Of a DNA stretch of 40,628 nucleotides, positions 8,474-15,611 are shown in pieces. The stretch is taken from contig QHZN01000221.1 of NCBI GenBank assembly GCA_003225365.1, positions 1 to 40,628 on the forward strand, written 5' to 3'. The notes below the pieces were generated by a model. The model ran no database searches and had not been told where the DNA came from. It was given only the letters and a program-made list of their open reading frames with translations. The translations under genes and the position numbers were made by a program. Positions within the stretch are counted from its first letter, which is position 1; each line of letters begins with the position of its first letter. The stretch is from Acidobacteriota bacterium. Its GTDB lineage: Bacteria > Acidobacteriota > Terriglobia > UBA7540.

Positions 8474-8558
8474 AAACCATCCTTTGTCGAGACTTGCTAC
8501 ATCGCCGATTCTAACATATGCCGTGTAGCGGATGACCGCCGACCTGCGGGGGTCGGAG

Positions 8559-8658
8559 CCGCCACCAACACTTCGTCCGCGACGGCAAGCGATCGTATGG
8601 TGCGGGCAATACTTCCCGCCTCGTTGAGCGTGACGATAGTGGCGGAGATCGGAGTCAT
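8559..8658 (-). pseudogene. Truncated copy of the GT2 gene start
   Basis: Read on the minus strand from ATG 8658, this stretch encodes MTPISATIVTLNEAGSIART followed by IRSLAVADEVLV, nearly identical to the first 33 residues of the glycosyltransferase at 6973-7728. It is offset from the intact copy (7629-7728) by exactly 930 bp. Differences are spread out and include a synonymous one (CGC to CGA) plus T to P, I to V and A to T changes, so this is a diverged paralogue rather than a fresh duplication. Similarity stops at the GC-rich hairpin CCGACC...GGTCGG (about 8540-8555). The rest of the gene is missing, and DUF433/DUF5615 lies between the two copies. Confidence 0.8.
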
Positions 8659-8763
8659 GCCACTCGAGGGCTTTCGCCCTCTATGGTAAGCGAAAATGGG
8701 GCGAAATTATCGGGAGAAGGAGCGGCGCGCGAGGCCGTCACGGGCAGGATGTTCCTCGGAGGC

Positions 8764-8867
8764 CTGGTAGCCACGGTTGGCGCATTCCCAATCGCGGGGC
8801 TTTCCCTGTGTTTACGAACCCACGGTTAATCCCGCGCACGCGGGACGAATTAACCGTGCCTACCAGT
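8764..8867. repeat. Inverted repeat with nested hairpin at the hutH end
   Basis: Outer arms CTGGTAGCCACGGTT (8764-8778) and AACCGTGCCTACCAG (8853-8867) are inverted with one mismatch. Nested inside is CACGGTTAAT (8821-8830) facing ATTAACCGTG (8849-8858), and inside that the 16-bp palindrome TCCCGCGCACGCGGGA (8830-8845). The hutH stop codon (8850-8852) lies within the structure. It could serve as the hutH terminator. The same 16-mer palindrome recurs in degP (36313-36328) and, with one base changed, at 21114-21129, so the unit looks like a dispersed repeat. Confidence 0.65.
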
Positions 8868-10379
8868 TCCTGAGAGAATGTCGGCGAATTGCCCATTTGT
8901 GACCAGCTCTGCCACGCGAGCGATGTCGGCGGAGAGAGGGCGGTCGTGAGCGAGTGGCCGGACCGCGCTCCGGACGCGCTTCCGCGCCACTTCCGCCAGG
9001 CGGCCCGTCGCGAGAGGTGCCAGCCGGTCAATTCCTTCGGCCGCCACCATGAGCTCCATCGCCAGAATGGCACTTAGGTTCTTGAGAATCGGTCCGAGCT
9101 TCAGCGCCGCCCCCATCCCCATGCTGACGAAATCTTCCTTGTTGCCCGAGGTGGGAATCGAGTCCACCGAGGCCGGATGCGCCAGGAGCTTGTTTTCAGA
9201 GGCCAGCGCGGCAGCGGCGACCTGCACGAGCATCAATCCGGACTCGAGCCCCGGCGAGCGCGCGAGGAAGGGTGGCAAGTCCGAGGTGAGGGGGTTCACC
9301 ATGCGGTCCGTCCGTCGCTCGGAGATTCCGCCGAGTTGAGCGAGCGCGAGCGCGGCGAGGTCCAACGCTATAGCCAGTGGTGCTCCGTGGAAATTGCCGC
9401 CCGACAATATAACCCCCGAGCGCGCGAAGACCAGAGGGTTATCCGTGGCGCTGTTCATTTCGATTTCGAGCACGCGCTCGAGATACGCCAAAGCATCTCG
9501 AACGGCCCCGTGGACCTGTGGCATGCACCGCAGGCTGTAGGCGTCCTGGACGCGCGCGCAGCCCAGGTGCGAGCGGCGGATGCTGCTGCCACGATTCAAG
9601 CGCAGGAGATTTCGCGCCGAAAGGAGCTGCCCCGGGTGTGGCCGCGCCCGTTGGAGGCGCTCGTCGAAGGCAGCCGGCGAGCCACGCAAGGCGTCGAGGG
9701 ACAAAGCCCCGGCGACGTCGGCGGTATCCACAAGGACCGAGGCGCGCCGGAGGGCGACGAGGCCGAGGGCCGTCATCACCTGAGTGCCGTTGACGAGCGA
9801 CAAACCCTCTTTCGCCTGGAGCTCCAGCGGCCGCAAGCCCGCCCGCGCCAGCGCCGCCGCGGAACTGAGGCGCTTTCCCCGGTAGGTCACTTCGCCCTCT
9901 CCGACCAGAGCCAACGCCACGTGCGCGAGCGGGGCCAGGTCGCCGCTCGCTCCGACCGAGCCGCGCGAGGGAATTACGGGGAGGACGTCCCGATTGAGGA
10001 ACTCGCAAAGCTCGAGAGCCACCGCCGGACGGACTCCGGAGAGCCCTGAGGCTAGGCCGTTCGCGCGCAAGAGCAAGACGCCGCGCACCACCTCAGGTTC
10101 GAGCGGCTCACCCACCCCGCAGGCGTGGCTGCGCACGATGTTCAATTGCAGGCGGCGGGCTTCCACCGGTTGAATGCGCGCGGTCGAAAGGCTTCCCACG
10201 CCGGTGGTCACGCCGTAAACGACTTCGCCGTCGCGAATCATCCGTTCGATGACGGCGCGCGAAGCGGCACAGGCTTGCCGCGCGGCAGGCGCGAGCGCAA
10301 TACGCCGGCCCCGGAAGGCCACGTCTTCGAATTCGCGACGGGTCAGCGTGCGGCCGGTCAATTGAACGGGGCGTGGCAT
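8850..10379 (-). CDS. hutH: Histidine ammonia-lyase
   Basis: A 509-residue aromatic amino acid ammonia-lyase that deaminates histidine to urocanate, the first step of histidine degradation. The MIO cofactor would form from Ala144-Ser145-Gly146 within GSVGASGDLAPLAH. Tyr55 in YGVTTG is the conserved catalytic tyrosine, and SHACGVGEP (84-92) carries the Ser-His pair typical of histidine specificity. Other family motifs are NGTQ, QDAYSLRC.PQVHG, the Asn/Asp segment SATDNPL, and SGNKEDFVSMG. The full expected length is present. It lies 38 nt downstream of a YbgC-type thioesterase on the same strand. The other hut genes are not in this window, so a tyrosine/phenylalanine-active relative cannot be fully excluded. 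Confidence 0.94.
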   Translation of the reverse strand: MPRPVQLTGRTLTRREFEDVAFRGRRIALAPAARQACAASRAVIERMIRDGEVVYGVTTGVGSLSTARIQPVEARRLQLNIVRSHACGVGEPLEPEVVRGVLLLRANGLASGLSGVRPAVALELCEFLNRDVLPVIPSRGSVGASGDLAPLAHVALALVGEGEVTYRGKRLSSAAALARAGLRPLELQAKEGLSLVNGTQVMTALGLVALRRASVLVDTADVAGALSLDALRGSPAAFDERLQRARPHPGQLLSARNLLRLNRGSSIRRSHLGCARVQDAYSLRCMPQVHGAVRDALAYLERVLEIEMNSATDNPLVFARSGVILSGGNFHGAPLAIALDLAALALAQLGGISERRTDRMVNPLTSDLPPFLARSPGLESGLMLVQVAAAALASENKLLAHPASVDSIPTSGNKEDFVSMGMGAALKLGPILKNLSAILAMELMVAAEGIDRLAPLATGRLAEVARKRVRSAVRPLAHDRPLSADIARVAELVTNGQFADILSGTGRHG

Positions 10380-10417
10380 GGGAGATTCAATCGGAAGCGG
10401 TGCTGAATTTCGCGGAG

Positions 10418-10855
10418 CTATTCTTCTTTCGGCGCGCGGGCCATGAAAATGTCCAGGTATTTCGCGGGCAGGGTCCGCGGCCTGCCCTCCCGGTCGGTGA
10501 TGACGTGGACGGTCTCGCCCTCGGCGACGAGCGTTTCGTCGAGCGGCCGCTCGATTTCGTATTCAAACACCAGCACGCGTTTGCGGCAACCGGCAAGCCG
10601 CGTGCGCACCACCAGCTCGTCGTCGTAGTGGGCGGGCGCCTTGTAACGGCAGCGCGTCTCGGCCACCGTGATGTAAAGGCCGTCCTCGACTTCCATCTCC
10701 CGGTAAGCGAACCCGAGCTGGCGGCAATAATCCGTGCGCCCGATTTCAAACCAGACGAAATAATTGGCGTAATAGACGATCCCCATCTGGTCCGTTTCGG
10801 CGTAGCGGACGCGCAGCGTGGTCGAAGTCACTTCCGGAAATGAAGGAGAGGTCAT
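10418..10855 (-). CDS. YbgC/FadM-type acyl-CoA thioesterase (4HBT hot-dog fold)
   Basis: About 145 residues. The 4-hydroxybenzoyl-CoA thioesterase family signature YAETDQMGIVYYANYFVWFE is at about 18-38, with the catalytic Asp22. A family-typical RTDYCRQLG and C-terminal strands follow. Such enzymes hydrolyse short or aromatic acyl-CoAs in the cytoplasm; in proteobacteria YbgC sits with Tol-Pal genes, which are absent here. ATG 10855 is preferred; an in-frame TTG at 10885 would add ten residues. A TATACT sequence about 20 nt upstream could be its -10 box. It precedes hutH by 38 nt and is probably co-transcribed with it. Confidence 0.9.
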   Translation of the reverse strand: MTSPSFPEVTSTTLRVRYAETDQMGIVYYANYFVWFEIGRTDYCRQLGFAYREMEVEDGLYITVAETRCRYKAPAHYDDELVVRTRLAGCRKRVLVFEYEIERPLDETLVAEGETVHVITDREGRPRTLPAKYLDIFMARAPKEE

Positions 10856-10920
10856 CACGTCGAACCCGCGCCGAGAGTATAGCAAAGTTCAAAAAGCGCG
10901 TAGTGATGTCATCGGGAATC

Positions 10921-10953
10921 TTGTCCCTTTCGAAACCCGCCGCGGCGGGACAA
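10921..10953. terminator. GC-rich hairpin between divergent genes
   Basis: CCCGCCGCGGCGGG (10936-10949) is a perfect 14-bp palindrome. An overlapping pair TTGTCCC (10921-10927) / GGGACAA (10947-10953) allows an alternative longer stem. It lies between the divergent thioesterase and blaI promoters, so it insulates rather than ends a known transcript. No U-tract follows on either strand, and the terminator role is tentative. Confidence 0.35.
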
Positions 10954-11018
10954 CAGTACCGGCCGGCTCTCTGGCACGGCTAACTGCTGGGCGGTAGAGT
11001 GGACTGCGAAAAAAGTCC

Positions 11019-11054
11019 TTGACACACAACCACGCCTGTAGTAGGAGTGACTAC
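11019..11054 (+). promoter_or_regulatory. blaI promoter and BlaI-type operator
   Basis: TTGACA at 11019-11024 is a consensus -35 box. Downstream is GTAGT-N7-ACTAC (11038-11054), a dyad of the BlaI/MecI operator type (related to the known TACA/TGTA half-sites). It ends 11 nt before the blaI ATG and overlaps the expected -10 region, so repressor binding would block transcription of its own operon. The -10 box itself is not obvious and is probably embedded in the dyad. Confidence 0.65.
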
Positions 11055-11065
11055 GAGGATAGGCG

Positions 11066-11443
11066 ATGTCTAACCCGCGAGTCACGAAGTTCGAGCTCAA
11101 ACTTCTTGAAAGACTCTGGGCTTTGGGGCCCTCGTCGGTGCGCGAAATTCATTCGAGCCTGCCCGAGCACAACCGGCCCGCCTACACAACCATTCAAACC
11201 ATGATCTACCGCCTCGAGCAAAAGGGCGCGGTGAGGCGCGTGAAGAAGATTGGAAATGCCAACGTCTTCGAGGCGAAGTTCACACGGAAGGTTGTTCACC
11301 GGCGCCTGATCAGCGATCTTCTTGAGCTTCTCGGCGGCTCGGCTGCCCCGGTCATGTCGCACTTGATCGAAGTCGGCAAGCTCACGCTTGCGGACGTGCG
11401 GGCGCTCGAGAAGGAGCTGGCGTCGAGGAAGGTGAAGAAATGA
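11066..11443 (+). CDS. BlaI/MecI/CopY family transcriptional repressor
   Basis: A 125-residue winged-helix repressor. The N-terminal DNA-binding domain (about 1-80) shows the family pattern ELKLLERLWALGPSSVREIH, then TTIQTMIYRLEQKGAVRR, the recognition helix and wing. The C-terminal dimerisation helices follow (LISDLLELLGG...LEKELASRK). In this family the repressor is inactivated by proteolysis triggered by a BlaR1-like M56 membrane protease encoded next door. Here the stop overlaps the ATG of that gene as ATGA. A matching dyad operator sits just upstream, so it is autoregulated. Its partner is frameshifted, so the repressor may now be uninducible or controlled by another M56 protein. Confidence 0.95.
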   Translation: MSNPRVTKFELKLLERLWALGPSSVREIHSSLPEHNRPAYTTIQTMIYRLEQKGAVRRVKKIGNANVFEAKFTRKVVHRRLISDLLELLGGSAAPVMSHLIEVGKLTLADVRALEKELASRKVKK

Positions 11444-12608
11444 TAGGGGAGCTCGCCCGCCACATTCTTGAATCCACGGTGCTCGCCGCGGCCGTCTCTT
11501 TGCTCCCGCTGCTGATGACGAAGCGGAGCGCTGCCGCACGGCACTCCGTCTGGCTGATCGCGGCATCGAAGTTTGCGGTCCCGGCGGCATTGTTTGCAGC
11601 CATAGGCTCCGAGATTCGTACGCTTGTTCACGCTCCTTTCGTACAGGTCAACGTTTCACCCGCCTTCTCGAGGCTCGTGTTTTCCGAGCCATCAGACTGC
11701 GCGCCTCCGAGTCAAGGACGGAGCCGGGTCTCGCCGGAATCCTGCATCCCACGATTACGATTCCTCAAGGACTCTCCGCCCGACTTACAAGCGGGGAATT
11801 CGACGCCGTTTTAATTCACGAGCTGGCGCACGCGAAGCGCAGGGATAATCTCACTGGGGCATTCGTACACGCGCTGGTTTGCATCTTTTGGTTTCACCCG
11901 TTGTTGTGGTGGATTGAGTGGAAACTGGCGAAGGAACGCGAGCTTGCTTGCGACGAAATGGTCGTCCGTTACAGTGGCTCCCCGGATGAGTACGCCGCCG
12001 GAATTCTTAAGGTTTGCCGATTTCACCTTGGAGAAGCCCCGGCAGGTGCTTGCGGAATATCGGGGCTCGATCTCAAGAGAAGAGTGGAGGTTATTATGTC
12101 TTTTCGATTAGGGATGCCGGATTCTCGCTCCCCGCGAACGCTCGTGGGGGTACTGGTCTCTGTCATGACGATCCTTCCTTTGGCTGGCGGTTTCCTGGGG
12201 AGACCTGGCCTTTATGCTCAGACCAGCACCAACCCGAAATCGGCTTCGGGGGCGGCGGAGGCCAAACATTCCGAAGGTTGTGTCTTCGCCGGCAAGAACT
12301 TTGCCGAAGGCCAAGTCATCAAGGAAGAGGGAAGTGACAGGCAACAAATGTGCGCTCACTCCTATGGCGGAGCGCTATGGGTTCGAACAAGTGAAGCTAC
12401 CCGCGAACGTAGCCGGGAAGTCATCACAGTTCCGCGGACTCCTGTCGTCGATTGCCAACCAAAGCCCTCGCCATCTGCGAAGTTGTGCGCTTGTCAGACC
12501 GGAGTCTTCTCGATCGGGTCTATTGTGGACTCGGCGAATGGCAAGCTTAGATGTGACAAGGGCAAGTGGCGGCCCGCGACGCCCGCCGAGTTGGCGCACC
12601 AGAATTGA
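11440..12608 (+). pseudogene. BlaR1-like M56 membrane metallopeptidase, frameshifted and internally deleted
   Basis: Frame 1 from ATG 11440 encodes the N-terminal membrane part (ESTVLAAAVSLLPLLMTKRS, then LIAASKFAVPAALFAAIG). The family then resumes in another frame from about 11715: EPGLAGILHPTITIPQGLSA, the zinc motif HELAHAKRRDN (expected HExxH), WFHPLLWWIEW and ERELACDEMVV, running to the stop at 12608. A frameshift therefore lies at about 11690-11720. Only about 94 codons precede EPGLAG, where family members usually have about 140-160, so a middle section including membrane segments is also lost. A C-terminal segment (about 12170-12608) has another hydrophobic stretch and a Cys-rich extracytoplasmic tail. 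No slippery heptamer is visible, so this reads as decay rather than programmed frameshifting. Confidence 0.8.
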
Positions 12609-12660
12609 CGGGCCCGCGGCCGCGAACGACGGGAGCTCTGGGTGCTCGCGCCCGGCGCGA

Positions 12661-13104
12661 TTACACCAGCGAAACGCCGTTCTCATCCACAGGGTCGGCG
12701 AGCACTTGGCGGAGGCAGGTGCAAAAGGCGTGGAGGAGCGGGCGCGCCTTCGCCCAGGCCGCCGGGTCGCCCTCGCGTTTGATTTCGGCCTCGGCGTCGC
12801 CTCCCGCTTCAATGAGGCGGAAGAAGCCCGCCGCCGACGGCCAAGTGAGCGTCAAGTCGGGACGTTTCACCGGCCGCCGTTCGATGCTGACTCGGCCGCG
12901 ATCGAGGATGACAGTCCAATCGAATTCCCAATCTTCGAGCACCCAGAGCGTGGCGATGCGCGCGCTGCGAGTATGCTGGCGGACGTTTCGATCGCGTCCC
13001 GCCAGGACGAACGCGCGTTGGATCATCCGCCGCGCCGCCCGTTTGGAAAAGGACGGGAAAGCGAGATCCGCATTCCCTTGAACATTGGCCGCTGTCGGAT
13101 TCAT
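12661..13104 (-). CDS. Putative SCP2-like (sterol carrier) domain protein
   Basis: 147 residues from ATG 13104, which overlaps the enoyl-CoA hydratase stop as ATGA. The C-terminal two thirds resemble SCP2-type lipid-carrier domains: a WTVILDRGRVSIERR strand pair, then PDLTLTWPSAAGFFRLIEAG, then a terminal helix. Such domains bind acyl-CoA or lipids and would fit a helper role at the end of an acyl-CoA degradation operon. Similarity is judged by eye and is weak; treat it as a hypothetical protein with a possible lipid-binding fold. It is the last gene of the minus-strand catabolic operon and converges with the broken BlaR1 gene. Confidence 0.65.
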   Translation of the reverse strand: MNPTAANVQGNADLAFPSFSKRAARRMIQRAFVLAGRDRNVRQHTRSARIATLWVLEDWEFDWTVILDRGRVSIERRPVKRPDLTLTWPSAAGFFRLIEAGGDAEAEIKREGDPAAWAKARPLLHAFCTCLRQVLADPVDENGVSLV

Positions 13105-13883
13105 TCCCCCAACCACACGGGCTTGCGCTTTTCGAGGAAGGCCGAAATGCCCTCGCGAAAATCGGCGGTGCCGCGCATCTCGGCGCTCGCCGCTATCGCC
13201 TGCTCGAGTTCGCGGTCGAGTTCGCGCTCGGAAAAGCCCACGATTAGCCGCTTGGTATGGACGAGCGCCAAAGGGCTGAGCGAGGCGAGCTCCTGCGCCA
13301 ACCCCTTCGCGCGCTCCATGAGCTTATCGGCTGGAACGACTTCGCTCACCAACCCGATCCGGCAAGCTTCCTCCGCGCCGATAAGCTTTCCCGAAAGAAG
13401 CAGTCCGCGCGCCGCCTTCTCGCCAATTTGGCGCACAAGGAACGATGCCACGATCGCCGGCATGAAACCGATGCGGACTTCCGTGTAGCCAAAGCGCGCC
13501 TCGGGCGAAGCCAGGGTGAAATCGGCGAGAGTGGCCAGGCCCGTGCCGCCGGCAATCGCTGGCCCGTGGACGGCGGCAATAAGCACCTTGGGGAAACCCC
13601 ACAAGCGGCGAAATAGCCCTGCGATGCGGCGCGCGTCGGCCCAGATATCCGCCTTCGACAGCGAGGGAAACTCCCGCAGGTAATTCAAGTCCATGCCGGC
13701 CGAAAACACTGGACCCGCCCCAGCCAGGATGACCACGCGCGCCGGCGAGAGCTCGATCTCCTGGAGCGAGCGATGGAGCTCCTCGATCATCTCGCGCGAA
13801 ATGGCGTTGCGTTTTTCCGGACGGTTCAAAGTGAGGGTCGAGACGTGATCCTCGGACGCCAGAGTCAGGGTGGAATAGGCCAT
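13101..13883 (-). CDS. Enoyl-CoA hydratase/isomerase family, probably methylglutaconyl-CoA hydratase
   Basis: About 260 residues, the full crotonase length. Visible motifs are RPEKRNAIS, the first oxyanion-hole loop GPVFSAGMDL, the second oxyanion-hole segment AAVHGPAIAGGTGLA, and YTEVRIGFMPAIV, whose Glu aligns with the second catalytic glutamate. The first catalytic glutamate position (GGxxELA in the rat enzyme) is Gly, as I read it, similar to LiuC-like hydratases. Its position directly downstream of HMG-CoA lyase and near a carboxyltransferase suggests methylglutaconyl-CoA hydration in leucine breakdown (inference). ATG 13883 has GGAGG just upstream. A longer in-frame extension upstream overlaps the lyase gene and is unlikely to be used. 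Confidence 0.88.
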   Translation of the reverse strand: MAYSTLTLASEDHVSTLTLNRPEKRNAISREMIEELHRSLQEIELSPARVVILAGAGPVFSAGMDLNYLREFPSLSKADIWADARRIAGLFRRLWGFPKVLIAAVHGPAIAGGTGLATLADFTLASPEARFGYTEVRIGFMPAIVASFLVRQIGEKAARGLLLSGKLIGAEEACRIGLVSEVVPADKLMERAKGLAQELASLSPLALVHTKRLIVGFSERELDRELEQAIAASAEMRGTADFREGISAFLEKRKPVWLGE

Positions 13884-13902
13884 ATCCTCCTCCGCGGATT
13901 CC

Positions 13903-14790
13903 TCAGGGAGCGTATTGCTGGCGCAGTTCGCGGGTGGCCTCGACCGCCGAGAGCAGGGCCCAGGGCTCAATGCCGGTCAGCGCCTCGCGCTCAGCGAGCG
14001 TGGCGACAACGACTTCGGTGGGGATGTTCCCGACCAGCGCATCGCCGGCAAAAGGGCATCCGCCGAGCCCGGTCAGAGCGGAATCAAACCGACGGCATCC
14101 AGCGTCGAACGCCGCCTCGACCTTCTCCCCTGCGCTTTCCGGCCGGCTGTGGAGGTGAACGCCCAGCTCGACGTCGCGGCAAAGCGGCTTCACCGTGCGA
14201 ACCAAGTCGCCGACCCCTCGGGCGTCCGCAACTCCGGCCGTGTCGGCAAGCGAAATCGTCTTGACACCGGCGCCCACCAGCCACCGAACCGCCTCCTCGA
14301 CCAGCTCTGCCCCCCAGGGCTCGTCCCAGGGATTCCCGAAGGCCATGGAAACATACGCCACCAGCTTGCGGCCGGAGCGCTCGGCGTCCGGCACCAGCTT
14401 TTCCACCAGCCGGCGCGATTCCGACTGCGACATGTTCGAATTGGTCCGCCGGAAATGCGCGGAGACCGAGTAGGGATAGCCGAGCGTGGTGACGCCCGGC
14501 GTCGCGAATGCGCGCTCGATGCCGCGGGCGTTGACGACGATGCCGATAATCTCCACTTTGGCGGCGGAGCCGTTGGGCTTGAGGACGCTCCCAGCGAGAG
14601 AGCGCATTACGGCCTCGCTGTCGGCCGTCTGCGGAACGTATTTCGGCGCGACGAAGCTTACAGCGTCAATGTGGCGGAACCCGGATTCGATGAGCCTACG
14701 CAAGTAGGCGGCTTTGGCTTCCGTGGGGATAATCTTATCCAGCCCCTGCCAGGCGTCGCGCGGACATTCGACAATTTTGACTTTTTCCAA
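13903..14790 (-). CDS. Hydroxymethylglutaryl-CoA lyase
   Basis: A 295-residue TIM-barrel lyase that splits HMG-CoA into acetyl-CoA and acetoacetate, the last step of leucine degradation. The catalytic Arg11-Asp12 sit in ECPRDAWQG, a variant of the common GPRDGLQ. The metal-binding histidines are His212/His214 (VHLHSRPE), and the signature cysteine loop is GLGGCPFAGDALVGNIPTE with Cys245. It is followed 19 nt later by the enoyl-CoA hydratase. Upstream it is separated from the carboxyltransferase by an inserted GxxExxY cassette. The ECPRDAxQG form looks like a recognised subgroup, so the deviation is not taken as loss of function. Confidence 0.9.
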   Translation of the reverse strand: MEKVKIVECPRDAWQGLDKIIPTEAKAAYLRRLIESGFRHIDAVSFVAPKYVPQTADSEAVMRSLAGSVLKPNGSAAKVEIIGIVVNARGIERAFATPGVTTLGYPYSVSAHFRRTNSNMSQSESRRLVEKLVPDAERSGRKLVAYVSMAFGNPWDEPWGAELVEEAVRWLVGAGVKTISLADTAGVADARGVGDLVRTVKPLCRDVELGVHLHSRPESAGEKVEAAFDAGCRRFDSALTGLGGCPFAGDALVGNIPTEVVVATLAEREALTGIEPWALLSAVEATRELRQQYAP

Positions 14791-14822
14791 GGACTCCGTC
14801 CTTTGCGTTCTTCCCTTTGCGG

Positions 14823-14848
14823 CTTAGCGCCTTTGCTTGAAGCTTTTC
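14823..14848 (+). repeat. Direct repeat copy 1 (CTTAGCGCCTTTGC type)
   Basis: A 26-bp sequence starting CTTAGCGCCTTTGC that matches 15584-15609 in 24 of 26 positions, in the same orientation, 761 bp apart. The two bracket the GxxExxY gene and the small membrane ORF. A third, inverted copy lies at 15235-15258 at the 5' end of the GxxExxY gene. Confidence 0.75.
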
Positions 14849-14852
14849 GAGG

Positions 14853-15296
14853 TTACTCCGGAAGCTTATTCACGACCCTGGCGATTCCGTCTTTGATCAA
14901 CTCCGTATCGAAGTTGATTAGCAACCCCAGCTTCTTGCCCGCCAGGCGGAGGTAAGTAAGCAGCTGCTTCATGTGAACATGAGCAACGCTTTCAACTGCT
15001 TTGATTTCGATAATTACTTTATCCTCGACGATCATATCGGCCCGAAATCCGGTGTCCAGGTGCACATTCTCATAATCAAGAGGAATAGCCTGCTGGCGCA
15101 CGACGCGAAGCCCCCGCCGGCACAACTCTTCCGACATAACCGCCTCGTAGACCGACTCCAGCAGGCCCGGTCCAAACGTCGTGTGAACTTTATATGCCGC
15201 GTCTACGATTTGGGTGGCGATCTCATTCTCAGTCAAAGCCTCACGCAAAGGCGCAAAGACGCAAAGCTTAAGCACCAATGTGCTCACTTCCCGCAA
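14853..15296 (-). CDS. GxxExxY family protein (PD-(D/E)XK-like)
   Basis: About 147 residues from TTG 15296; the conserved part begins near TENEIATQIVDAAYKVH. The family signature is GPGLLESVYE, with an upstream KVHTTFGPG. The PD-(D/E)XK-like core is FRADMIVEDKVIIEIKAVE followed by the helix HMKQLLTYLRLAGKKLGLLI and a final NFDTELIKDGIARVVN. The fold implies nuclease ancestry, but the family's function is unknown. Its N-terminal codons are formed from the CTTTGCGCCTTTGCG repeat (15235-15258), so the true start is uncertain and may lie downstream of the repeat. It interrupts the catabolic operon between the carboxyltransferase and HMG-CoA lyase, and behaves like a movable cassette. Confidence 0.88.
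   Translation of the reverse strand: MREVSTLVLKLCVFAPLREALTENEIATQIVDAAYKVHTTFGPGLLESVYEAVMSEELCRRGLRVVRQQAIPLDYENVHLDTGFRADMIVEDKVIIEIKAVESVAHVHMKQLLTYLRLAGKKLGLLINFDTELIKDGIARVVNKLPE
15235..15258 (-). repeat. Inverted copy of the CTTAGCGCCTTTGC repeat within the GxxExxY 5' end
   Basis: On the minus strand this reads CTTTGCGCCTTTGCGTGAGG then CTTT. It differs from copy 3 (15584 onward) by one base in 24. It is in the opposite orientation to the two outer copies and forms part of the apparent reading frame of the GxxExxY gene, so it may be a leader rather than a coding region. Confidence 0.7.
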
Positions 15297-15511
15297 CGTA
15301 GGTCGCGAAGGATGGAAATCAGACCAGCAATCATACAGATTAGGCCGACCCAGAAAATACTCTGCAGGAAGGGGCTTGGTTTCAGGTCTATGTAAATGTC
15401 CCCTTGCTCAGCCCAAGCCAATATACGCCGATGCTTAATATAGAACACCGCGATTGATCCAGATGCAAGGGCAGCGCCACATAGCAACAGCTTTGATCTG
15501 TTACTGATCAC
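15284..15511 (-). CDS. Small membrane protein, hypothetical
   Basis: 75 residues from GTG 15511. There are two hydrophobic segments, about 7-24 (KLLLCGAALASGSIAVFYI) and about 48-67 (QSIFWVGLICMIAGLISIL), separated by a polar loop containing HRRILAWAEQGDIYIDLKP. The stop overlaps the GxxExxY start region by 13 nt. I do not recognise the family. It is carried between the same direct repeats as GxxExxY, and its base composition is lower in GC than its neighbours. It could be a real passenger gene of that cassette or a chance open frame. Confidence 0.45.
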   Translation of the reverse strand: MISNRSKLLLCGAALASGSIAVFYIKHRRILAWAEQGDIYIDLKPSPFLQSIFWVGLICMIAGLISILRDLRCGK

Positions 15512-15583
15512 GTTTGTGGCATCCGCCTCTTGAGTTCTTTGATTTTCACTCTTTCCATTTGGCTTTCTTTGCGAGCTTTGCCT

Positions 15584-15609
15584 CTTAGCGCCTTTGCGTG
15601 AGGCTTTTC
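15584..15609 (+). repeat. Direct repeat copy 3 (CTTAGCGCCTTTGC type)
   Basis: This is the second outer boundary of the GxxExxY cassette. It has 24 of 26 bases identical to 14823-14848 in the same orientation and ends three bases before the carboxyltransferase stop codon region (gene end 15612). The placement suggests the cassette landed right at the operon gene junction. Confidence 0.75.
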
Positions 15610-15611
15610 TT

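Noticed and set aside
11690-11720. Programmed frameshift in the BlaR1 gene
   Set aside because: No slippery heptamer or downstream pseudoknot is apparent, and a middle part of the protein is also missing, which frameshifting cannot explain.
12214-13488. A 424-codon plus-strand open frame
   Set aside because: It is antisense to the SCP2-like and hydratase genes and overlaps the BlaR1 remnant; the composition is Arg/Ser/Pro-rich with no domain, a high-GC shadow.
13903-14790. HMG-CoA lyase with ECPRDAWQ in place of GPRDGLQ as a new enzyme type
   Set aside because: Catalytic Arg, Asp, His and Cys residues are kept, and the ECPRDAxQG form appears to be an established subgroup.
13915-14955. A 346-codon plus-strand open frame
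   Set aside because: It is fully antisense to the HMG-CoA lyase gene, whose catalytic motifs are clear.
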